A DNA stretch of 64,000 bases, taken from positions 125,459,001-125,523,000 of the forward strand of contig CM059584.1 of NCBI GenBank assembly GCA_030407085.1, read 5' to 3'. Shown here one piece after another: positions 13,901-25,500 of the stretch. The position numbers and the translations under genes are program-made. The stretch is from Trichopria drosophilae (Eukaryota; Arthropoda; Insecta; Hymenoptera; Diapriidae). The stretch's first letter is position 1. Each line of letters starts with the position of its first letter. The notes below the pieces were generated by a model that was not told the DNA's origin, did no database searches, and was given only the letters and a program-made list of their open reading frames with translations.

Positions 13901-16900
13901 GAAAAAATATCTAACCTCTGATTTTCTTCAATTGAAGGAATTAAGGGCAGTTTTTTTTTTAAGTGCAATTTCGAATCCGAAACACACCATGAAATGTACT
14001 GAAGTGGTTGGTCGAGGTCCAGTGTAAAAACTTATGCTATGTGGTTATTTTATTTGTTTAAATACGGATGCAGTGTCTCACATCAGATTTTTAAAATTAA
14101 AAATGGACGAGCAATAAGTTCAAAATGTTACAACCCAGAAAACGGAAAGGAATTGACATTTTGAACTCTATTAAATTTCTTTATTGAAGGTATTAGATGG
14201 AATTCACTTAGATAGAAAGTTTTCCGTATTTCATACTTTTTGGAAGAAATGTTCTGTTTTCTAGTTTTGAGGTTATATTATTCGATAATCCAAAGTAATC
14301 ATTTCTTTGAGGTTATGTGCGTTTATGTATCGCGTATAATATCGTATACACTCGCATTCGTAACAGGCTTATTTCGTATTAAATCGTACACAGATTTTTC
14401 GTATACTTTTTCTTTTGTTGGGAAGTCACCAAAAAATTACTATTTGGTTATTTTTTTAGACGCTTATCAAACCCAGAAAAGACACCAACACAATCAAATA
14501 GTAATTACTTGACTCGTAACATTTTAAACGTTTCAATCCGCCATATTGGTTCCGATATTTTGAATTTTAAACAGCTGATGTTAGATTCTAAATCAGTGAC
14601 TTTATTGTCTTTAACATTTACAATTTCGTTTTGCAAGAGTTTTATATTGTCACATGTTAACTTTATTTTAAAAAAAACATTTTTAATTGTATTTAATTTC
14701 ATGTTATTTTATAAAAAGCACTTATTCTAACCTCACTGATTATTTTGTCTCCTTTAAAGTAAACCCTGACCCAATCTTATATAGACTTCTCTCGACTGCT
14801 GCAGTGGAACGAAGATATTAATATTATTGTCTTAAATCATTATTTTTATGGTCTTTTTCACACCCAGAATTATTTATCACTATGAATATTATCGATATTT
14901 CACAAATCTGAGCCAACTCTCTTTTGATTTTCAAGCACTCATTTTTAGGGTACATGACTAAATAACTTGGCAAAAATAACTTTACGAAAATAACTTTGAC
15001 AAAAATAACTTTGGCAAACATAATTTCAGAAAAAATAACTTTAATAATAACAACTTCAAATATCTCTTCGACTCAACACACCATTTGCGAATTATACATA
15101 ACTTAACGCGTCTGTACATGCGTTATCAAATATTACAAAAAAGTATTTTTTGAAATATCTCTCAGATATTCTATAATTAGTGGATTTTTATAATCTCCTA
15201 CGACGTTAAGTAGGCGCTGATAACCTAACCCAACCTAACCTAACCTTACCTAACCTAACCTAACCTAACCTAACCTAACTTTATTAATAGTAGTTAAGAA
15301 TGTAATGAACAATGTTCATATTATGTATGTACAGTAGAACTCCTCTTATTTCAACTGGTCATGGTTTTCAAGATGGCGTCGCCCCCTCTTATTTGAAATT
15401 TCCCCTTACCCCCTTACTCTATTTAACGCTTTAATAGTGGATTATAATATCTGATATCTTTTTATTTTTGTTAGACATCGTATATATTTTAGAGTTGTAT
15501 TATGTAAAATATATATTTAATTTATCTGAAAAATGTGTAGAGAATTTTAAATTTGGATAAAAATGTAACGAGATCACAGCTCGTGCCTTTATGTGATAAA
15601 TAAAGACTGCAACATTTCGCATTTATTTATGGTCATTTATATCTGCATTCGAGTGTAGAAATAAACATTTTAAATTTACATTATGCACTTTATTACATAT
15701 AATTATGTACCAATAATTTTTTGTTTCACAAACAAGTACACTGTGATTAAGATCGAAATGAATATAGGAGACTATATTTAACCGAAATTTGCAAATATGA
15801 TTAATGAAAGCTTCAAATCACTTCAAATTCAGTACTAAGCTGCTGATATTGGATTTGTTTGTTATTTTGCAAATGAAAGAATTTTCAATTTTTGTGGAGG
15901 TCTTGAAATACACATCATTAAAAATTGACAACATCCTAACCTTCAAATGTACACTTTTATTTTACGAAATTAGCAGCTTCTCGAATAATTTGCATGATGT
16001 GAATCATGAGTTTGATGCAAAATTTTAAATTAATTTGAAATTTCATTACATATCAGTCTACCTATACATGTTTGCAAATTTAGGTTAAACGGTATTTACA
16101 CTGTACAACTTTGATGGTTTAAACACTGTAAACTGTATCGAGATGTTCGAGCGGTGGTGGGGGAAGGCCAGAGGGGAAAGATTCAAATAAGAGGGGTTGA
16201 ACAATTGAAATAAGAGGGGCAATTGACATAAGAGAGGTTGAAATAAGACGGGTTCTACTGTACATGTTTTCTACGTTTTCAACGTAAACTACCAGTTATC
16301 TGCATACATTTGTAGAAAACCTATTTTTCTTTCCTTTTACCCAATAGTGGTAGGCGTTGATAACCTAACCTAACCTAACCTTACCTTACCTAACCTAACT
16401 TTATGAATAGTAGTTAAGAATGTAATGAACAATGTTCATATTATGTATGTATTCAGAAATATTTGAAATTATTTTTGTCAAAGTTATTTTTGTTAAAGTT
16501 ATTTTTCAGAGGTTATTATTGTAAAGTTATTTTTGCAAAGTTATTTAGTCATGACACCAATTTTTATACTTCCTGGTCCATCGTAAAATGGGGCAAGAAC
16601 TCTTGTATTGTTCGTCGTGAATCATTATTAATCTGTATCACACATTCTCAACTCCACTTTTGTAAATAAATTATGCCACGCTCCTAATTAAATATTAATA
16701 TTTCTATAAACGGTTAAGATGTTAACTATTAATTGTCACAATTAACATGAATTTGTCTTAAATTTTAGGCTCAATGTGCCTCGCTGCGTATAAACAACTG
16801 TAACCTGCTCCTCCAAGAGCAATCTCGAGAGGCCATTCTTCGAGACGATGTGTGCACAGCTCAATGCGGCTTCGTCCTCTCTGCGACGGAGAATACACCC

Positions 16901-17026
16901 CGTGTGCAATTCCCATCGTCGAACAGTTTCCCTGGATTTTCCCAGCAACGGAGCAACCTGAGAGGTTCACCGAGCTCAACGTTCAACGGATTCAAGCTGC
17001 CAGACCTTACGCCGTTCCTCGGTTGA
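10008..17026 (+). CDS. Tandem-domain animal haem peroxidase (secreted), three exons, 5' end missing
   Basis: Seen: exons 10008-10960, 11032-13728 and 16769-17026, with AG/GT borders and phase-0 junctions, encode about 1300 residues without the N terminus. Two animal haem peroxidase (An_peroxidase) domains lie in order, roughly 10110-11450 and 11860-13630. Domain 2 has the distal motif QFLDHDLT (His codon 12172), REHNR (12640 region), the proximal motif RIGHSL (His codon 12904) and QRGRDHGIP. Domain 1 keeps REQMN, YLDGSDLYG and GRDHGIPGY but has lost the catalytic residues. A basic RRRKR stretch (11749-11763) sits in the linker. A cysteine-rich C-terminal segment (CTSCVC, then C residues in exon 3) resembles a VWC module. 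Known: the family oxidises substrates with H2O2, often outside the cell, in matrix cross-linking or defence. Inferred: secretion; the signal-peptide exon was not located confidently. A frameshift is suspected near 10110-10121. Tandem insect peroxidases of this kind exist, but no symbol is assigned. Confidence 0.88.
11032..13728 (+). CDS. Peroxidase exon: end of domain 1, furin-like linker and intact domain 2
   Basis: The acceptor AG is at 11030-11031 and the donor GGG|GTAAGT at 13728/13729, both in phase 0; 899 codons are open throughout. It finishes domain 1 (VGPTFVCLL, DRFWYE, then the C-terminal NVRINCDQHG block). A polar linker follows, with RRRKR at 11749-11763. Domain 2 then runs from the CNN block (near 11950) to the DRFWYETDD block (13420) and CTSCVCTAEG at the exon end. 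All main catalytic motifs are present in domain 2. Confidence 0.93.
13760..13840. mobile_element. Single piggyBac-type terminus in peroxidase intron
   Basis: TTAA at 13756-13759 is followed by CCCTTTTTGTCCCGAAATGT, resembling the ends of the other TTAA-flanked foldbacks. No matching right end was found. It lies 28 bp after the exon donor. Confidence 0.45.
13841..14952. other. Peroxidase intron, nothing recognised
   Basis: Stops in all frames and no clear repeat borders. Part of the 3.0 kb last intron. Confidence 0.5.
15223..15283 (-). repeat. TTAGG-like (CCTAA)n tract, interstitial
   Basis: About ten near-perfect AACCT units. A second tract lies at 16362-16399, and a decayed one lies in the sister element at 42243-42280. 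All sit at the same place inside one repeat family. Confidence 0.85.
15332..16260. mobile_element. pogo/Tigger-type MITE nested in the foldback
   Basis: The TA target duplication (15330-15331 and 16261-16262) flanks inverted ends CAGTAGAACTCCTCTTATTT and the complement of CAGTAGAACCCGTCTTATTT. 929 bp without a transposase frame. Confidence 0.8.
16769..17026 (+). CDS. Peroxidase terminal exon, cysteine-bearing C-terminal tail
   Basis: The acceptor TTTTAG ends at 16768. In phase 0 it reads AQCASLRINNC, then LRDDVCTAQCGF, then a Ser/Pro-rich tail to TGA at 17024-17026 (85 residues). It joins CTSCVCTAEG of the preceding exon to complete a small Cys-rich module resembling VWC. The 3.0 kb intron before it (13729-16768) is filled with mobile elements. 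Confidence 0.82.
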   Translation, partial: AQCASLRINNCNLLLQEQSREAILRDDVCTAQCGFVLSATENTPRVQFPSSNSFPGFSQQRSNLRGSPSSTFNGFKLPDLTPFLG

Positions 17027-17038
17027 ATATCGCCGTTA

Positions 17039-17044
17039 AAATAA
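17039..17044 (+). promoter_or_regulatory. Candidate polyadenylation signal AATAAA of the peroxidase gene
   Basis: AATAAA lies 13 nt after the stop codon. This is close but usable; there are few other sites before the piggyBac-type element at 17301. Confidence 0.3.
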
Positions 17045-17300
17045 AACGTGCCAATAAGAATCTTTCTTCAAAGACTGTGAACGACTGTGCGATTACATTC
17101 ACCGATTAGGAGACAAAGAAATGAGTTTGCACGACGAAACATTCACGAAAAAGGGCACGTTCCCAAAGTGATTTTCAGAATTCTAGTGAATTCGAAACAG
17201 TGTACATAATGACTGTAAAACCGAAGCGTTTGACAGCCTCGAGTCTTGATTTCTCAGGCGGCGACTAAACATTTCACTAATGATCGATGGAAGCATTTAA

Positions 17301-18596
17301 CCCATTAACGCCTGAAATGGCATTTTTTATACTTCATTATCAATCATGTATTTCATATGAAAATCGAAGTTGAAAACAATTGAAAGGTACATATCCTATT
17401 GTTTTCGAGGTCGCTCTTCAAGATTCCGAGATCGAAATTGAGTTTCAGCCATCAGGAATTCCAATATGGCGCCGAACTTTTAAAAAAATTCCAAAAAATT
17501 GGGAATTATTTATTCCTATCAATTTTTTTCGAGCTATTAGAATATTGGGATTCTATTGAAACTCTGAACAAAGGTGAACAAAATACTTCAATTTTAAGAA
17601 CAAATTTTACTTTTATACCCCACATCATTGTAACGACCTAAAAATGGCGTCAACTATGAAAATTTCTTTGAAAAATTTCTGAACGTTCTAACTCAAAAAC
17701 TACATGCTGTTATAAAGAAATGCTAAGAATGAAAAGTTCTTAGAATTAATCGAGAAATATAGTGGAATTTTTTCAGATTTTTGTGATGACATTTTGAGAA
17801 ATTTTTTTTCAAAATTTTTTTCAAAATCATAATTTATTTATGAAAAATTCTGAAAAAAATTTGGTGTATTCACTTATGAATTCTACGAGTTTTTTGTTCT
17901 TTGCAATTTTTTCCAAAAGTTAATAGTTTTTGGGAGGAAAAAATCCTAAACTATAATATTTGAAATTCATTTCCTCGAAAACTATCAACTTTTCGAAAAA
18001 ATTGCAAATAATAAATAACTCTTACAATTCATCAGAGAATACACTAAATTTTTTTTTAGAATTTTTTGTAAATAAATTACAATTTTGAAAAAAAATGTCT
18101 CAAAATGTCATCAAAAAATTTTGAAAAAATTCCACTTTATCGCTTGATGAATTTTAAGAACTTTTCATTGTGGGCATTTTTTTTAAAAGTTCGTAGTTTT
18201 TGAGTTAGAGCGTCCAGAAATTTCTCAAAGACATTTTCATTGTTGACGCCATTTTGAGGTCGTTAGAATGATGTAGGGTATAAAAGTAAAATTTTTTCTT
18301 AAAATTCAACTATTTTATGCACCATTATGCAAGGTTTCAATAAAATCCCAATATTCTAATAGCTCGAAAAAAAATTGATAAGTATAAAAAATTCCCAATT
18401 TTTTGAAAATTTTTTTCATATTCGGCGCCATATTGGAATTTCTGATGGCTGAAACTCAATTTTGACCTCGGAATCTTGAAGAGCAACCTCGAAAACAGTA
18501 GGATACGCACCTCTAAATTGTTTTCAACTTTGATTTTTATACGAAATACTTGATTGAAAATGAAGTATAAAAATTGTCATTTCAGGCGTTAATGGG
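17301..18596. mobile_element. piggyBac-type foldback between peroxidase and STRAP
   Basis: TTAA at 17297-17300 and 18597-18600 flank ends CCCATTAACGCCTGAAATG. The arms are inverted copies (for example GAGGTCGCTCTTCAAGATTC against its complement near 18470). 1296 bp, no transposase. Confidence 0.85.
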
Positions 18597-18600
18597 TTAA

Positions 18601-19004
18601 TTTCATAAGTTCATATAGTTATTGATAAGATTACATGTATCATACGTGTTCCTTTAATTGTACGAAAATAATTTTTCACCATTTTGTAAACAAATAATTT
18701 ATTTTCTGTATTGTAGAATGTAAGTAAGCATTTATCGATAAACATTAACATTTTAAACTTACCTCCGATGATCAAACCGAGACTCGGGTGCTGAAATGAA
18801 AAACATTTAGTGCGAATGCGTAAATAACTTTGCACATAGCCAGAAGTGAATGAACTAGATCGACTCGGCGGTCGAATCTGGCAAAATGACATTTTTAAAC
18901 GGAGTGTCAGCGATTTTGTAAATTCATTTTATTTCTTATTTACAAACTGTATGTATGAAATTTCCGTAAGCTAGAATTATATGTGAATTTAATAAATGTT
19001 GACG
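18601..19004. other. Gap between piggyBac-type element and STRAP 3' end
   Basis: It holds a minus-strand pair of splice-like signals (TTTCAG near 18792, GGAG|GTAAGT near 18764) around a 28 nt stretch. No protein homology supports it. Confidence 0.35.
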
Positions 19005-19010
19005 TTTATT
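19005..19010 (-). promoter_or_regulatory. Candidate polyadenylation signal of STRAP
   Basis: AATAAA on the minus strand, about 290 nt after the STRAP stop. Other AT-rich candidates exist nearby. Confidence 0.3.
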
Positions 19011-19296
19011 TGAATTTGCCCAATCTTTGTGTTAATAAATACTGTTTGCCATTTAATTTGAAACTTTATAGACTCCATCATTGTCCATTAAAATTGGTGT
19101 CAATTCCTGTTCATCCTGTGACAGTATTTACAAGAGATTTCGGCAGGTAGCAAAATCTAGATGTTTCTAATATAATTTTCTTTAATCACCCACCTAATTC
19201 GTCTCTGGAAAGAATTTTGTATTCGAGAACTTTTTAAATTATAACTCTTAAAAAAAGAAACAAGCGTAGTTGTATTTTTCGAGACAACGCACAAAT

Positions 19297-19508
19297 TTAA
19301 CTGGCAGAAATCTCTTGTTTATTATTTAACACTGTAATGCTATCTGATAACGATGGTGCCTGTTCGACGCATCTCCAAAGTCCGTAGGTTTTTCCAACGG
19401 TAGTTTGCCAAAGTCGTAGAGTTCCATCTTCCGAACAACTTGCGTACAGTTCTCCGTCGGGTGAGAAGCGCACTGAATGTACAGGTCCAAAGTGTCCTTT
19501 GAAGGATT
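19297..19508 (-). CDS. STRAP: STRAP exon 5 (stop codon)
   Basis: The acceptor TTTCTAG is followed by [20 protein letters not shown], then [20 protein letters not shown], then a short polar tail to TAA (19299-19297). It closes the propeller with the family's most conserved C-terminal block. Confidence 0.96.
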
Positions 19509-22500
19509 CTAGAAATGAGAAAAATTTGTAATTAATTCTATACCGCAAAACACTGACATTTTTTTTATTATTAATTTCCCAGATAATTTACAAGCTGTCT
19601 TTCCGACAATAAGTAAATTTGTTATAATGTACGATATATGGGTAAATCCACAGAACTTTTAACTTTCCGTTTTAAGAAAAACATTTTTTTTTTCAATGGC
19701 ACACATTTAAAATGAACCTGAGGCCACTCCTAAACATATAAAATGTAGAAAAAACGACACGTTACGACTTTTAAAGGATTGTTCCAGCGCAGTCAGCTAA
19801 AACGAGATCTAAAATTATATCTTCGAACCAAACATATTTCTGTACGCGGAAAACAGATAAAATCTGTTACTCGGGGTTTGTTAAGTTACTGGTCACGAAT
19901 CTGTCAACAGATATTCAGTATTCAAGATGGCGAATTCAATATGGAAGACCGAATTTGTAACAAGTTACTCACGCAAGCTCAAATTGGGTATTCGGGGGTT
20001 TTCTTTCTTTTTGCTTTTAGGTGCATAATATACAAATTTTAGCAGCAAACATTTATTTAAGTCGATTTAATGCATTACAATCCCGGCAATCCTGAAAAAA
20101 TTTTAAATAGGTATAACGTAAGTTGCCATTAGTACCATATTTATTCATTTTTAACCAGAAAAGATGAAGCAAGGGACATTTTTATTATTTCTGGAGCAAA
20201 GCTACAGCGAATCTCGACTGATGAGCGACCCCGAATACACAGTTTCAGCTGGTTCAAGCAAATTTTTAGGAATTTGGTCCGCTATATTGTATCTACCATC
20301 TTCAATTTTGAATATTTGTCAACGTATTTATCATCAGTTACCAATAAAACCCGCGCGTAACAAATTTTAGCATTTTTCCGTGTAAAGAAAGGAGTCTGTG
20401 TCAAAGAGATAATTTCATGTCTTGTTTTACCCCTGAACATCGTTTTGTATTTTTTGAACAAGTTCAGAGTATTATTATGACACCTAAAACAATAAATTAC
20501 GCCAATAATAGAGGCATTTAATTGTGTACAGTTCGTGTGTCTGACAAAAGTGTCATTTTTCAACAATAGTTACGCACGAAGGCTATAGGTTGTAATAGGC
20601 ACAGAATTGAGATGAGACAAGGCACACCTTATTCCTTGGAATACGTCACTTATTATATCATCAATTAAAAATTCCCAAAGTATGGAGCCATAATATTGTT
20701 TGTTCCAAAAGTTATTGTTAGAAATTAATGAAAATTCCATTTTCCATAAATCTTCTGCACGCGACTTTGGACGCATGTCATTCTTATTAAGCGATAGGCA
20801 CACTTATTTTTCAAGTATCTTTGGCTTTTATAAAGTGCCATTAATCAACGACATGATTTTCAAATGAAAAGAATACACGTTCCAAAAGTTACGGAACAAA
20901 ATATTAAAAAAAATACGATTTGCACGCAGCAGTTTATTCAAATTTTTTGAGCTTTCGTGTTTCCTTTGGCTTTTTAATCAACTATCATGCAAAACAAATA
21001 ACTGTACCTTGAAAAGCATATCCTTTTTAGTAAATAGTAATGTTTTATAAATATTTCTGTACAGCTTCTTTACGTGAATCTTAAAATAACATGGAAGTCA
21101 AAAGTTCTGTGGATTTTCCCATATAGCGTGTGTGCGATTATCCAGTGATGATCGCACGTCAATAGTCGTTGAAGATGAAGATTTGTCCACCTTTATCTTC
21201 TTGTATCTTTTTGAATTATTGAGACGAGGAGTAGCCAACTCGCATTTCTAACTTGCTAGCACATATTTCTTAAGTCTTCTCTTAACTGGTGGTATTCTTC
21301 TAATTTGTTGAATTTGAATGAAGATTTGGGTGGGAGATTAGGCGGAGTTTATGCTTTCTGTTGAAGTTTGTGATTTCGTCTCTTACCAGTGGTATTTGTA
21401 GGTCTTCCCGAATTCTCTCGTTTGGTACAAACCAAGGAGTCCATATTGGTTTTAACCCGTTTCGTCCTGAAATGCCCTAAATTTTAACTTATTTTCATTA
21501 GGTGCTTTCTCATAAAGAAAGTCACTCAATCGTTTTGATATAACCATACTTATTGTATTTTTCTCGAACTTTCTCAATCCGGTTTCAGATTGACCATATC
21601 TGCCGCCATTTTTTTATTATAGCGGTTTAAACATAAAAAAATCGTGAATTTTGAAAAAATTTGTTCAAGAAATGTTATTTTTGAACAGGAAACCGTGTTC
21701 CAATCAAGCTGAATCTCTGTATCTGGTGCAGTAAATAGTTATACTAAAAGATAGGATGGTTATTAATTCACCATTCAAAATGGCGGATTCAAAATGGCGG
21801 ACCTCAGTGAACATTTTGTGGAAAAATTATGAGCTTGTTTTAAAAAACGCTAAGAATAAAAAATTCTTAGAATTTTCCGAGAAATAAAGTGGATTATTTT
21901 TCAGATTTTTTAAATGAATTTTTGAAAAATTTTGTTCAAAATTCTTTTCAAAATTATAATTTTTTTTTAGAAAAATTCTGAACAAAATTTAGTGCATTCT
22001 CTGATGAATTCTAAGAGTTTTTTATTCTATGCATTTTTTCCCAAAAGTTGATAGTTTTCGAAAAAGAAAAATCTTAAACTATAATATTTGAAATTAATTT
22101 CCTCGAAAACTATCAACTTTTGGAAACAATTGCAAAGAACAAAAAACTCTTAGAATTTATCGGAGAATGCACTAAATTTTGTTCGGAATTTTTCGTAAAT
22201 AAATTACAATTTTGATAAAAATTAAAAAAAAAAAAATTTCTCAAAACTTCATTTAAAAAATCTGAAAAACTTCCACTATATTTCTCAATGAATTCTAAGA
22301 ACTTTTCATTCTCAACATTTTTTTTGAAAAGCTCGTAACTTTTGAGTTAGATCGACCAGAAATTTTTCAAGAAAATTTTGTCTGAGAACCGCCATTTTGA
22401 ATGGAGAATTAATAACCATCCTATCTTTTAGTGTAACTAATTACTCCACCAGATACAGAGACTTAGCTTGTTCCGAGCACGGTTTCCTGTTAAAAAATAC

Positions 22501-25500
22501 GATTATTTGAAGAAAGTTTTTCAAAATTCACAATTTTTTTATGTTTAAACCGCCATAGTAAAAAAATGGCGGTAGATATGGTCAATTTGAAACCGGATTT
22601 AGAAAGTTCGAGAAAAAATACAATAGGTCTGGTTATATCAAAACGATTGAATGATTTTTTTCCCTAAGAAAGCACCTGATGAAAAGAAGTTACAATTTAC
22701 GGCATTTCAGGACGAAACGGGTTAAGACAGTCTTGTATAATAGCAATTTGTTTTCTAGCGATAATTGTGATCTTCGGTTCATAAGCCAGTACATTTTGTT
22801 TAATTTTAAGTTTAACTGTTTTCTTTTGGTCCATATGTGTGTTTTCCAAGTTAGTCGTCGATCCAAATGCATTCCGAGGTATTCGCCATGTTAAGTTCTG
22901 CTGTGTGCGACCCCACCGGCGACAAAATTAACTACTGAGATGGGGGTATGTGACACTAATCATATGGGAAAACGGGCTTATTTTGCGAATAGCTTTACAA
23001 ATAGACATTTTTCGGTTGATATTACTGTTTCATCGTACGGCATTTCAAAGACTAAAAGTAATTTGGAAATATCAGTTTGCTGAAAAAGACATTTGGAAAA
23101 GCTATTCGCAAAATAAGCCCGTTTCCCCATATAAATAGTGTCGCATATCCCCATCTCAGTAGTTTATTTTTTCGCCGGTGGAGTCGCGCGTAGCGGACTT
23201 AACAGGGCGAATTTAACATGTTCTGTTTATGGAAGTGCAATGTTATACATTGTAACGGAAGGACATGTTTCCCTCCTTAATGTAAATGTTATGTGTATGG
23301 ATTTGAGCACATTAATTTGTAGTCTCCACTTTGTGAGCCACTTTTCAATCATGTTAAGATGATTCTGAAGATGGTTCGATGCAGTAGTTGGATTTGCATG
23401 AGACGATAAAATTGCTGTATCATCAACAAAAGTGGCTAGCAGAGTATCTTTAGATGTTGGTAGGTCAGAGGTGTAGAGAGATGTAGTATAATAATGGGCC
23501 TAATATACTCCCTTGTGGTATGCCAGAATTGATTGGATACAGATCTGAATATTCATCTGGTATTCTAACTTGGAAAAATCTGTTGCTGATGTAGGATTTG
23601 AGGATTAGAAACAAGTTGCCAGGTAATATTCTTTTCAGTTTGCATACTAGCCCTGTGTGCCAAACTTTATCAAAGGCTTGTTGTATATCGAGGAAGGCTG
23701 CGGAACAGTAGTTCTTATCTTGAAAATTTGTGTAGATACTTTTTGTTATCCTGTGCACTTGGTCTATTGATGCATGTTGTTGTCTAAATCCGAATTGGTG
23801 ATCAGGAATCATCCTTTTTTTTTGGAGTATCGGCATTATTCGTTTCAGAATTAATTTTTCAAAAACTTTGGATAAAATAGGTAACGAACTGATTGGTCTG
23901 AAAGAAGTAACTGAATCTGGATTTTTTCCTGGTTTAAGCAACAAAATAATTTGTGCGACTTTCCATTGCACTAAGTAATTGAGTCTAAGTGCTGCGTTAC
24001 AGATTATAGTTATTAGACGGATTGTTATTTTTGGCAGCTCCTTTAGTATCTTACCATCAATGAGATCGTAGCCTGGTGTCTTTTTAGAATTTACTTTTTT
24101 AATGATAGCACTAACTTCTCTTAGTCTGCAATTATTAGTTGGTGTTGATCTTTCTACAGGTTCTTCTAAAATTGCTTGAATTGTCTCACTGTCTTCTTCT
24201 GAGGTTGCTGTTGCTGTGAATGGTTGAAAAACAGATGATAAATACTCTCCAAATATGGTGGACTTTTCTTTATTACTTCTAGCCCATTTTCCGTTTGCCA
24301 ATCTGATCGGTGGAGAGAATTGTTGTGGACGCCTAATTTTCGTCATTGCTTTCCACAACGAGTAGTCTGTTGCTTCTGTTGCTGTTAGCTTTTCAAGATA
24401 ATCTTGTATCGCAGAATTCTTTTCTTCTTGGAGTATTTTTTTTAACTTTTTCGCTTTATTGAATTTGGCTTTGTCGTGAGGGGATCTCGTGGTTTGCCAT
24501 CTTTTTCTAGATTTTCTTTTTTCCGCTTCTTGTATATGTTTGTTGAGAGTTTCTATGGCGTTTTCTATTTCTAGTTCAGTTTTGAGTGAAATATTACAAT
24601 TTGTGTTTTTACCTAGTATTTCTCTAAATAATGCCCAGTCAGTTTTTTTATTGCAGAGAAATTGTGACTTTTGGATGTCATTTATTTGTGAACCTAGTGA
24701 AATAATGAACGGGGAGTGGTCTGAAGATAAGTCTAGACATGATTTTGCTTGAATGTGATCTTTTAAAATATCTTTGGTGATACCAAAATCTATAAGATAT
24801 GGTACTTTCCTTCGATCTGATGGCCAATACGTAGGTTCACCTGTAGATACTATTTTTAAATTGTTTTCTTGTATCGTTGTGTATAATTGACGACCTCTTG
24901 GTGTAGGTATATGAGATCTTGAGCCCCACCATGGATGCTTCGCATTGTAGTTTCCAGCTGATATAAACCGAGTTCCTAATCTTTTGAAGAATCGGGTGAA
25001 CTGATGTGATTTTATGTTATGCTTAGGTGGACAGTAGATTGCAGAACATGTTATTTGACCAATATAGTCTTCAATCATGACGTTAGTTGCTTGTAGGAAT
25101 TCTTCTTGATAATTTTCAGTTGCATGATGCTTGATAGATAATTTAATAATTATTGCTGTGCCACCATGAGCAGCTCCATCTGGATGTAGCGTATTATGTA
25201 CACTGTAGTTAGGAATTTTTAAGTAACTTTTTTTTTGTGAAATGTGTTTCGAAGATTAGCATAATATCTATATTTTGGTTAATTAAGAAAGCTTTTAGTT
25301 CTTGATTTCTCTAAACCAAGCCATTGGCGTTCCATACAGCGATCTTACTAATTCTTTTAGCCATTATTTAATTTTTGATACTAAAGCCATCAGGATGTTT
25401 AACATGTCGTCCATTCATTTGATAAGTTGCGTCATCATTTTCTCTAGATTATCGATTACCTGATTTTGCTGGTTTTCCTGTAATGGTGTTGTTATATCTG

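Larger units (their letters stand above)
14953..16553. mobile_element. Foldback element with TTAGG-like tracts in peroxidase intron
   Basis: The ends CATGACTAAATAACTT and the complement AAGTTATTTAGTCATG are followed inward by repeated AAAATAACTTT on one side and its complement on the other. Interior: two CCTAA tracts (15223-15283 and 16362-16399) within a direct repeat of about 105 bp, separated by a pogo-type insertion. Confidence 0.75.
21248..25364 (-). pseudogene. Jockey-type LINE ORF2 (endonuclease + reverse transcriptase), broken
   Basis: Seen: ATG at 25364 starts [17 protein letters not shown], followed by an in-frame TAG. The endonuclease part continues with [14 protein letters not shown] (catalytic Asp of GDxNAKH now Asn) and SSDHSPF. 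The RT has [31 protein letters not shown] and [14 protein letters not shown] frameshift near 23465 follows, then TFVDDTAI (FADD changed to FVDD), [13 protein letters not shown], and the C-terminal block [17 protein letters not shown], ending at TAG 21248. It is interrupted by two insertions (22882-23211 and 21456-22721). About 100 bp between PIWT and PWFVPN also appear deleted. Known: the Jockey clade is APE-type non-LTR. Not functional. Confidence 0.88.

Noticed and set aside
15223..15283. Telomere or chromosome-fusion scar from the TTAGG-like run
   Set aside because: The tract lies within a foldback element, and the copy at 42081 has the same run at the same place.
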